Positions 17,113-26,200 of a DNA stretch of 64,000 bases are shown here, one piece after another (position 1 is the stretch's first letter; each line of letters begins with the position of its first letter). Location: NCBI GenBank assembly GCA_965201045.1, contig OZ241746.1, forward strand, positions 4,650,001 through 4,714,000, read 5' to 3'. A model generated the notes under the pieces. It searched no databases, was not told where the DNA came from, and saw only the letters and a list, made by a program, of their open reading frames with translations. Source of the DNA: JAPORK01 sp026710285 (GTDB taxonomy: Bacteria; Pseudomonadota; Gammaproteobacteria; Pseudomonadales; Endozoicomonadaceae). The position numbers and the translations under genes were made by a program.

Positions 17113-20100
17113 TTAGCCAGCTTTTTTAAACACGAGCATGACTTCACATGTATATTCATCACTTACTCTAATTCCAAAATTGTCTGCTATCTTTTTTATA
17201 TCATCCAATCCTTCAACAACATCCACATTATCATCTCCAAACACCTTTCCAGCTTGCTCTCCATAATTCAACAGCCATCCAGGACCACCATTATCCATAT
17301 CAGTTACTATTACATACATCCTGCCACCTGGTCTCAATAAAGCATATCCTAATTGTAAATAATCATTTCTTACATATTCCTGAAATATTTCATCAAAAGA
17401 ATTTCCACCTACCCGATTGGTTACACTTTCTACAGATTCACCAGGATATAGCATGGACTTCGGTTCGTCATTTTCAAGCGCAGAAAATGTATAAACATCA
17501 TCATGATTACAGCCCAGCTCACCATTATCACCACAACCAAAAACAGCTTTAGTGAATTTTGGAATATTCTCAACGACAGGACCGGTATTGCTTACTGCTG
17601 CAGATTCATCGCTTGCGACCATCTCTTTATGCTCATAAACGCTGGCGAAAGATTCAGTTGCACTGGTACCATTTGCGACCTTTGAACCCGACATTGCAGA
17701 ATCTGCTACAGCTTCTTCACCGTCTGCAACAGCCGCTTCATCTGCTGTTTGAAGTAATCTTGCCGGAATAGTGGTTGTATCAAAAATATCCGAACCTCCT
17801 CCAAATACCAACAGACCTCCTTCTGTTGATCCTATTAAACCTGCAGCTACACCAACACCTGCCACGATAGTCGCCAGTCCGGCTATAAATAATGCACCTG
17901 AAAAAACACTTCCTGTAACCATTGATGCTTTTTGCAAACCTTTGTTAGCAGGTTTTAATGCTGATGTAAAAGCTAATGCAGCCGGCGCCATAAAAGCCAT
18001 ACCAATTGCAAAGGTTAGACCGAAGGTGATACCCATACCAGCCCAGATCATTGATCTTCCAATTCCCTGGAGAAGATGATCACGAACGTTGTTCATACCC
18101 AGCGTAAGAACCAGACTGGATATTTTAATCATTTTGCCTAACCACTTTGGCATATTACCACTGGGATCACTATTCATTATTGGATTATTACTGCCAAAAG
18201 CATAACCATCACCGGCAGGATCTTCACTGAAAAAATAGCGCTGAGACGGATTATAGGTACGGTGACCAGCACCTAAAAATTGCCAGCCTGTTACAGCATC
18301 AGTCATTTCACCATCAAATCCTTTGAGTGTTTGTTGAAAAGCAGGAACTGCTGTCTTTTGTTTTTCGTAAGACCATACCATACCATAGGGACTATAGATA
18401 TTATGTTGTTGTACAGTCCACTGTTTTAACGTTTTATCCTGTTTTAATATGTTAATCACATCGCCTTTATAATCACTTTCATTCCAGTTAGTAATCGTAT
18501 TATCAGTTGTTTTAATTTCTGCTGAGGGATAGCTAATTCTGTGAATATTATTAGCTGTATCAGTTACAATTTCACCGCTCAGTTCACCTTGCTGATAAAG
18601 CATCTGCCGAGTCCCTTTTTGAGTCACGATTTTGACTTCTTTTCCCTGACCATCGTAGTTATAGAGGCTAACCTTACCTGCTGCACTAATAACCCGGGTT
18701 ATCTGATTGAAAGGGTTATAACTCAATTTATTACCCTGACCATCAATGGTCATATTTCCGGTTACATCATAAACGAAAGCATGGGTATCGGGTTGCTGAT
18801 TGTTCCATTGTGTACTAACTGAAGTTAATCGTAGTGGTACTTCAGGATTGGCATAGGTATAAGACATCATTTTATTCAATGAATGCCACGTTGGCGATGA
18901 AGTATCAATTAATTTTTCAGTAACACTTGCAATACGATTTAGTCGTGTAAACTTATAATTCTGCTGTACAATAGTCGGAGCTGTTTTCAGGTTATCACCA
19001 CTAAATACTGTATCATGCGGACAGAGATTGTTGTCTCCTTCACAATTCATTGAAATCAGATTATCCAGACGATCATAACGATAATTGATTGTTGCCTGAT
19101 GATTGTTATCATTACTACGGTGTAAACGAACAATATTTCCATCAGCATCGTAAACAAAAGATTCAGTATGCAGTGGTTTTCCATTAATCCTGTCTTTTAT
19201 TGTCTGTACCTGACCCCATGGATTATATGTCAGCATACGTATCATACCGCTTCCATAGACTTGCTTTACTATACGGGAAAAAGAATCATAGTATAACTGC
19301 TCAATGTGTGTGGTATTACCATTATTTTCCTGATAGGTTTTCTCTGCGGGTCTGACCAGCTTGTCAAGCGTATAAATCATTTTATTATGCTGAGAATCTG
19401 TACGACTGACAAGGTGGTGGTAACTATTGTAAGCCATTGTTTCCATACTGCTTGCATATCCGTTAATACCTCTGTGTACTATGCTGGCTAATAGTCCATC
19501 ATTGCGATAATGATAAGTAGTAACACCTGTATTATCAGTCACTGTCAGTGGTTTATAATTATGAGGATCATAACTGACCTGTAAAAATACTTTACCATCC
19601 AGACTATCGGTTACAAGCTTTCCAATATCATTGTAAGATAAAGTAATATGGTGTCCATTAGCTTTATCAATACTAGACAACTGACCATTTATATTATAAT
19701 GGTAAGTAATTTTTTTATCATCTTCTCTGGATGACCACAATTTTTGACCTGCTGCATTAAAACCTGCTGATGCCAGCAGATACTGCCCTCCCTGTATAGG
19801 CATAACCAGATGTTGAATAACATGACCAGTCAGATCATAAACATTATGTATTCTGTCTCCTGCGGGATTGATGATGTCGGTCACATGTCCAAGTGCATCA
19901 TAACCCTTTTGTACGACTCTTCCCATAGCATCTTCAGTACTAACAAGACGACTAAAACCATCATAAGTCATCCTGGATACTCTTGCACCTGGCTGTTTAT
20001 CTCCCACTGTACAGAGTGTTCTCATAGAAGGCAGGATACCGGTTGTGGCAGGTAGTATAATCTGCTCCAGCAGTTTTCCTGTTACACTGCTAATCCCTAT

Positions 20101-22638
20101 GGTTACAGAAGTACGATTGTCTTGTGCATCTTCTGAGTAGTGGACTACACAACGGTGAGCATTATCATACTTTGTGATTTCTGTTTCTCCGTCCGGCAGA
20201 TATTTTTTGATCAGACGTCCAAGGGTATCATAATCAAAACGGGTAGTCAGTGCTACCGGCACTCCATGACCCTGTGCATACCGTGTACTGGTTGCTATTT
20301 TACCTTCAGCATTATAACTTATCTGTGTTTGCTGTTGCCATACCCCAGGTTCAGGATGTCCCTGAAGATCAGTTTTTTCAACATAAGTTGCCAGTTTTCT
20401 CCCTAAGCCATCAAAAATTACTTTTTTCTGCATACCATTAGGTATCGTTACAATCACACTGTTTTCATTTGCAGATAAATTATACTGCTTCCGGAGTGTT
20501 GCTTCAAAGGGCGTACCTGTTGCATCAGTACGTGCTGTGAGCCGACCAAGTGCATCATACTTAAAGGTTTGAACATTTTTTTTATCTTCAGAAATTACCC
20601 GGAGTGGTTTAGGAATAAATACGCTTTTTTCAGTGATTAATGATGATACCGACTGATTGTTTGCTGTATCAATATAATCTGAAAGTGTTTCCGTACCATT
20701 CTCATTTAAAGTGTACTGATAATGGTGTGTAACCTCCTTAACACTTTCAGCAGGGAGAGGAGTTCCTGTTAGTTGTGTCTGTTTTAATAAACCATAGGTC
20801 AGCGGATTATTTTTATCCTGGTAATAATAACGGGTTTCTGTTCGTTGTTCATTACCACTTTGAACACTATTTTGATACAACACCAGCGTATAACCCTTGT
20901 TATTTCTGTTAGCCTCTTTTTTATAAGTCATCGTTGTTGTCACCGGAGACAAAAGAGCACTATTTTTTAGTGGAGCAGGAAATCTTTTTGTCATTTCTGC
21001 CAAAGAAGCTACCGGCCAGCCAACAGGTGCAGCAGGGCATAAACGATCGCCATTTTGTGGGCAGTAAATTGTTTCTGCTCTGCGACCGTAACCATCGGTT
21101 TGACTAATTAACCGTCCGTCATTATCATAACTTCTGTTCACTGTAGTTGTTATCGGTGCAGACAGATTATCTCCCCAAATTATAGTGACAATTTTTAAAG
21201 GCAAAGACCAGGTATCTGGTAGTTGATCAAAAGAAGTATTTGCACAACCATCTTCTTTATCTGTACGACAAAAATAAACTTTGGTCTCATTAAGTGGTTT
21301 ATTAGTTGTATCGCTTATTGTTTTAGTATCAATTAATAAATGGTATTTGTTATATGTTCTGATCGTTTGTACCTGACCATTATCTTCTTTTGTCTGATAG
21401 GTGTAACCGGAAGGTGCTTCAAATAGTATATCTGTCTTTGAACCAGGCAGTTCAGTTAAACCAGCATTGAAACCAAGATAATCATGATTGTTGCTGTTCG
21501 TTGATGTGTAGCTGTAATCTATATTCATTGGCGGCTGATTTGCACCAGGAATTGTCCTGACCTGTTTGACTACACACATCGATGCAAAGGGCTGTAACGG
21601 ATTTAGATTATTGATAATATCGGGTAATTTCATCTCATGACCGCAGTCATAAGTAAACTGTTTTTCCATTCCAGTAAAATAGTGAATACCTGTTAGCAAA
21701 TTCTGACCGTTGTGATAAGTACCGTAACTTAAACGAACCTGCCCGGAATCATGAGCAGTCTGCTGATGACTGCTTCCTGGAAACCAGATATTACGCACCT
21801 GATCATTTTCTAAACTAATACGCATATTAACTGGGTTTCCCTGTACATTATAACTGGTAACAGTGAGATAACTGTCTTTTCTTGTTAACCAGATTGAATG
21901 ATTATTGTCGTCAGTTATTTTTTGTAGAAGATGGCTTCCGGGAACATAGTCAAAATTAACACCCTCTCCATTTTGTTGTTCCATACGAATTTCATAGCCA
22001 TCATGGTTTAAAATATCTTCTAACCCATTTGCAGATTTAATCAAAAAATCTCCTTTTTTATCATTAGTTATGATAACATCTTTTAACTTGTGATACAGTG
22101 GTTGCCAGCTTCCGTCAGGCTGTTGTTTCAAAAAATAACTTTTTCCTTCTGCGGTGCTTAACTGATGAGTAACCGGATTATAGTGTGTCAGATTCCATGC
22201 CCAACCATGCCCTAAATGATCCGGGTTACCTTTTGCACCACTGTTATAATTCATTTCCAGATCAATATCAGGACCATGACCAAAATTACTCCGTAGCAAG
22301 CCAACTTTCATGGAAACAAGCAGCATACCTGTTCTGGGATCTACTTCACTGTTTGCACTTTTAGCAAAATTAAAAGAGTTGGACCATATAGATAAACCAC
22401 CATTGCCTGATTCAGCCATTAAAAAGTGATGAGAATTTATTTTGTTTTGTTTATTTGTTGTATGAGTCTTTAAATTATTTTGTTTTAATAGTATTTTCTT
22501 GTGTGTGTAAGAATTATTTTGATAAACTCTAGTTTTTCCAATAGCTAAATCAATTTTTCCAAAATATAAACAGAAGAATAAAAATAGTAATGCACTTATA
22601 AAAGTTTTTTGACGTTTATTTATTTTTGTAATTTCCAT
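17113..22638 (-). CDS. RHS/YD-repeat exported protein with methyltransferase-like C-terminal domain, copy 4
   Basis: 1,841 residues from the start MEITKINKRQ at 22638, chosen because it aligns with the NKR-hydrophobic start of the paralogues. Two other in-frame ATGs lie close upstream: 22653 has GGTGGGG in front and is a real alternative, and the frame opens at 22710. The signal segment ends in LAIGK. The transition segment after DPSGN (residues 1491-1495) is more diverged from copies 1-3. The tail has FGCG near 1700, CNH, YTFS, FDEIFQEY and LRPGG near 1768, with Arg replacing the usual Lys. Its linker is rich in Asp, Glu, Ala and Ser. It stands between the copy 1-3 group and the others in similarity. 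Confidence 0.88.
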   Translation of the reverse strand: MEITKINKRQKTFISALLFLFFCLYFGKIDLAIGKTRVYQNNSYTHKKILLKQNNLKTHTTNKQNKINSHHFLMAESGNGGLSIWSNSFNFAKSANSEVDPRTGMLLVSMKVGLLRSNFGHGPDIDLEMNYNSGAKGNPDHLGHGWAWNLTHYNPVTHQLSTAEGKSYFLKQQPDGSWQPLYHKLKDVIITNDKKGDFLIKSANGLEDILNHDGYEIRMEQQNGEGVNFDYVPGSHLLQKITDDNNHSIWLTRKDSYLTVTSYNVQGNPVNMRISLENDQVRNIWFPGSSHQQTAHDSGQVRLSYGTYHNGQNLLTGIHYFTGMEKQFTYDCGHEMKLPDIINNLNPLQPFASMCVVKQVRTIPGANQPPMNIDYSYTSTNSNNHDYLGFNAGLTELPGSKTDILFEAPSGYTYQTKEDNGQVQTIRTYNKYHLLIDTKTISDTTNKPLNETKVYFCRTDKEDGCANTSFDQLPDTWSLPLKIVTIIWGDNLSAPITTTVNRSYDNDGRLISQTDGYGRRAETIYCPQNGDRLCPAAPVGWPVASLAEMTKRFPAPLKNSALLSPVTTTMTYKKEANRNNKGYTLVLYQNSVQSGNEQRTETRYYYQDKNNPLTYGLLKQTQLTGTPLPAESVKEVTHHYQYTLNENGTETLSDYIDTANNQSVSSLITEKSVFIPKPLRVISEDKKNVQTFKYDALGRLTARTDATGTPFEATLRKQYNLSANENSVIVTIPNGMQKKVIFDGLGRKLATYVEKTDLQGHPEPGVWQQQTQISYNAEGKIATSTRYAQGHGVPVALTTRFDYDTLGRLIKKYLPDGETEITKYDNAHRCVVHYSEDAQDNRTSVTIGISSVTGKLLEQIILPATTGILPSMRTLCTVGDKQPGARVSRMTYDGFSRLVSTEDAMGRVVQKGYDALGHVTDIINPAGDRIHNVYDLTGHVIQHLVMPIQGGQYLLASAGFNAAGQKLWSSREDDKKITYHYNINGQLSSIDKANGHHITLSYNDIGKLVTDSLDGKVFLQVSYDPHNYKPLTVTDNTGVTTYHYRNDGLLASIVHRGINGYASSMETMAYNSYHHLVSRTDSQHNKMIYTLDKLVRPAEKTYQENNGNTTHIEQLYYDSFSRIVKQVYGSGMIRMLTYNPWGQVQTIKDRINGKPLHTESFVYDADGNIVRLHRSNDNNHQATINYRYDRLDNLISMNCEGDNNLCPHDTVFSGDNLKTAPTIVQQNYKFTRLNRIASVTEKLIDTSSPTWHSLNKMMSYTYANPEVPLRLTSVSTQWNNQQPDTHAFVYDVTGNMTIDGQGNKLSYNPFNQITRVISAAGKVSLYNYDGQGKEVKIVTQKGTRQMLYQQGELSGEIVTDTANNIHRISYPSAEIKTTDNTITNWNESDYKGDVINILKQDKTLKQWTVQQHNIYSPYGMVWSYEKQKTAVPAFQQTLKGFDGEMTDAVTGWQFLGAGHRTYNPSQRYFFSEDPAGDGYAFGSNNPIMNSDPSGNMPKWLGKMIKISSLVLTLGMNNVRDHLLQGIGRSMIWAGMGITFGLTFAIGMAFMAPAALAFTSALKPANKGLQKASMVTGSVFSGALFIAGLATIVAGVGVAAGLIGSTEGGLLVFGGGSDIFDTTTIPARLLQTADEAAVADGEEAVADSAMSGSKVANGTSATESFASVYEHKEMVASDESAAVSNTGPVVENIPKFTKAVFGCGDNGELGCNHDDVYTFSALENDEPKSMLYPGESVESVTNRVGGNSFDEIFQEYVRNDYLQLGYALLRPGGRMYVIVTDMDNGGPGWLLNYGEQAGKVFGDDNVDVVEGLDDIKKIADNFGIRVSDEYTCEVMLVFKKAG

Positions 22639-22738
22639 ATGTACATCACTCATACCCCACCCACTCTCCATTTGTTTCAGTTCATAATTTATAAAATAAA
22701 TAAAGCACAAACATATATAATTTTTGTTTTTGTAAAGA

Positions 22739-22770
22739 TTAGACAGAAGATATTTATTTTGGTTTTATCT
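22739..22770 (-). promoter_or_regulatory. Conserved leader box, copy 4
   Basis: Core with two changes (TTAGACAGAAGATATTTATT on the plus strand), about 100 bases upstream of the start. Confidence 0.45.
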
Positions 22771-22970
22771 CATTTAATAATTAGTATATTTTTATATTCT
22801 TTAATATAATCATCAATATTTATACGACTTTTTATATTTATTAACTAATACAGTATGATCACACAGGAATAGTTACTTCAGGGGCTGTATCCTGGTTACG
22901 TTTTTAGGTTATGGCTTTTACTTTGTAAGGTTTATCTTATGCTGAACAGATCAGTCTTTCAGGTGTACAA

Positions 22971-23037
22971 CCGTGGGCTGAGCCTGTTGAAGCCCGTCTG
23001 CTTTTGGTCTCTGGGCTTCGACAGGCTCAGCCCACGG
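22971..23037. repeat. REP-like GC-rich palindrome
   Basis: Arms of 25 bases (22971-22995 and 23013-23037) are inverted copies with a single mismatch, around a 17-base spacer. The arm core is TTCGACAGGCTCAGCCCACG. It is much richer in G+C than anything nearby. From memory, short palindromes with TTCGACAGGCTCAG occur in many bacterial genomes as REP-like elements; here it could also end transcription of copy 5. Confidence 0.8.
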
Positions 23038-23122
23038 TGCATTCAGTAAAGATTTGTATATTCAGCAGGAGATAAATCTTTCAGGATAAAAATTGGATCT
23101 TAAAAATGTGACTAAGAAACAG

Positions 23123-23154
23123 ACTCAGCCCATGAGCTTTGATAAACTCAGCCA
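23123..23154. repeat. Decayed half of the same REP-like element
   Basis: AGCTTTGATAAACTCAGCC resembles one arm of the palindrome at 22971-23037 (GGCTTCGACAGGCTCAGCC) with several C/G to T/A changes. Confidence 0.5.
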
Positions 23155-23261
23155 GCGAATATCGTTGTATTAAAGTTATCCGCAAGCTGATATAAGTTGA
23201 ATTCATATGTAATGGTTTTTTCATTGCCCCGGATAATATTAATTTTTATTACTTTTATCAG

Positions 23262-26200
23262 TTATTTTATAAATACTCCTACCATTCGGGCTTCTGCGTT
23301 TACACCTCTGAATCCAAACTTTCTTAAATCAACCAAACCAGAATAGACATATTTGAACTGATTTGAATTTTCAGCTGCTTTCATATACGCCACCAACCAA
23401 TGGTCATTTTCATCGTTGTTATTTGCTATAACATATAGTCTGCCATTTGGCTTCAGCATTTTAAATGCTATCCGTATATAATATTTTCCCGGAGATTCCT
23501 GAAGTATTGCGTCATAAGGTGTATTATTAGCTATTTTGTTCGTCAGCGATTCTATGCTTTCAGCATTGAGTAGATGACTAGGCTTTTGTGCAAGATCTTC
23601 AGAAAATGTAGTAACTCGTAACATCTGATGCTCACAGGCAATATCCCGACTGGTACCGCACCCCAAAACACCTAGTCGTCCTTTGGGAATATTCTCAACA
23701 CCTATACGTTCATTGTATTCTTCCGTCGATACAAATCCGGCTCTTGCTTCCAATGCTTCCCCGGTATTTTCCCCTGCAGCTGATGCAGCTGTTTCTGCAC
23801 CTACTCCCAACTCGTCAACTCCTCCTATCAGACCTGCAGCTGCACCTATACCGATAATGATAACCGCAAGTCCGGCTACAAATAATGCACCTGAAAAAAT
23901 CCTTCCTGTAATCATTGATATTTGCTGTAAGCCCTTGTTGGCTGGTCTCATTGTTGATGCAAAAGCTAATCCAGCCTGACCCGAAAAAGCCAGTCCGGCC
24001 GCAGTTGGACCAAAGGGTAAAGCCATGACACCCCAGATCAGTGATCTTCCAATCCCACGAATAAACTTGTTATGAGCTTTATTCATTACCAGACTAAAAA
24101 CCGTATTAGCCAGTTTGAACACTGTACCTAACCACTTTGGCATATTACCACCAGGATCACTATTCATTATGGGATTATTACTGCCAAAGGCATAACCATC
24201 ACCGGCAGGATCTTCACTGACAAAATAGCGCTGAGATGGATTATAGGTACGGTGACCAGCACCTAAGAACTGCCAGCCTGTTGCAGCATCAGTTATTTCA
24301 CCATCAAATCCTTTAAGTGTTTGTTGAAAAATAGGAACTGTTGTCTTTTGTTTTTCGTAAGACCATACCATACCATAAGGACTATAAACATTATGCTGCT
24401 GTACAATCCACTGTTTTAATGTTTTATCTTGTTTTAATATACTAATGACATCGCCTTTATAATTACTTTCATTCCAGTTAGTAATCGTATTATCAGTTGT
24501 TTTAATCTCTGCTGACGGATAGCTAATTCTGTGTATGTTATTAGCTGTATCGGTTACAATTGCACCGCTGAGTGAACTTCCCTGATAAAGCATCTGTCGG
24601 GAACCATTTTTAGTCATGATTTTAACTTCTTTTCCCTGACCATTGTAGTCATAGCGGCTAACCATACCTGCGGTATTAATAACCCGGGTTATCTGATTAA
24701 AAAGATTATAACTAATTTTATTACCTTCACCATCAACGGTCATATTTCCTGTTGTATCATAAACAAAGCGCCGGCTATCAGACTGTTTATTATTCCATTG
24801 TGTACTAACTGAAGTTAATCGTAGTGGTACTTCAGCATTTGCATAGATATAAGACATCACTTTACTTAATGAGTGCCCCTGTGCAGATGAAGTATCAATT
24901 AATTTTTCAGCAACACCAGCAATACGATTTAATCGTGTAAATTTATAATCCTGCTGTATAATAGCCGGTGCTGTTTTCAGATTACCACTACTAAATGCTG
25001 TATCATGCGGACAAAGTGTACTATCTCCTTCACAATGCATTGAAACCAAATTATCTATACGATCATAACGATAATCTATTGTTGCCTGACGGTTTTTATC
25101 ATCACTACGCTGTAAATGGATTATATTTCCATTCGCATCATAAACAAAAGATTCATTATAAAGCAGTTTTCCATTGATTCTGTCTTTTACTGTCTCTACC
25201 TGACCCCATGGATTATATGTCAGCATGCGTATCATACCACTGCCATATACTTTCTTTACTACACGGGAAAAAGAATCATAAAATAACTGTTTAATTTGTG
25301 TTGTATTACCACTATTTTCTTGATAGATTTTCTTTGCAGGTCTTACTAGCTTGTCAAACGTATAAATAATTTTATTATGCTGAGAGTCTGTGCGACTAAC
25401 AAGGTCGTGATAGCTATTGTAAGTCAGCACTTCATCACTGTTTGCATACCCGTTAATACCTCTGTGTATTGTACTTGCTAACAGTCCATCATTCCGATAG
25501 TGATAAGTAGTAACACCTGTATTATCAGTTACTGTCAGTGGTTTATGATTAGTGTGATCATAACTAACCTGTAAAAATACTTTACCGTCCAGACTATCGG
25601 CTATAACCAGTCCAATATTGTTGTAAGATAAAGTGATATGATGTCCATTAGATTTATAAATATCAGACAATTGACCATTTATATCATAATCATAAGTGGC
25701 TTTTTTACCATCTTCTTCAGCTGACCATAATTTTTGACCTGCTGCGTTAAAACCTGCTGATTCCAGCAGATATCGTCCCCCTTGTGCAGGCATGGCCAGA
25801 CGCTGAATAACATGACCGGTCAGATCATATGTATTATGTATTTTATCTCCTGTGGGATTAATGATATCTGTCACATATCCAAATACATCATAGTGCTTTT
25901 GTACTACTCTTCCCATAGCATCTTCAGTACTGATAAGACGATCAAAACCATCGTAAGTCATCCTGAAAACTTTTGCACCGGGCTGTTTATCTCCGGCTGT
26001 ACAAAGTATTCCCACAGAAGGCAGGACGCCTGTTGTAGCAGGTAATACAATCTGTTCCAACGGTTTTCCTGTTACACTGCTAAGAACTATTTTTACAGTA
26101 GTACGATTGTTTTGCGCATCATCTGTGTAGTGGACTACACAACGGTGTGCATTATCATATTTAGTAAATTCTGTTTCTCCATCAGGTAAATATTTTTTGA

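Larger units (their letters stand above)
22639..23261 (-). other. Spacer between copies 4 and 5
   Basis: 623 bp, no gene. The copy 4 leader fills about the first 210 bp. The rest does not match other spacers: it is less AT-rich and holds a REP-like palindrome (22971-23037) and a worn partial copy (23123-23154). The GAGCAC hairpin is absent. Confidence 0.65.

Noticed and set aside
22609..22809. 66-codon plus-strand frame at the 4/5 spacer as a possible immunity gene
   Set aside because: It overlaps the start of copy 4 on the opposite strand, is absent from the other spacers and has no ribosome site. Its composition follows from AT-rich leader DNA.
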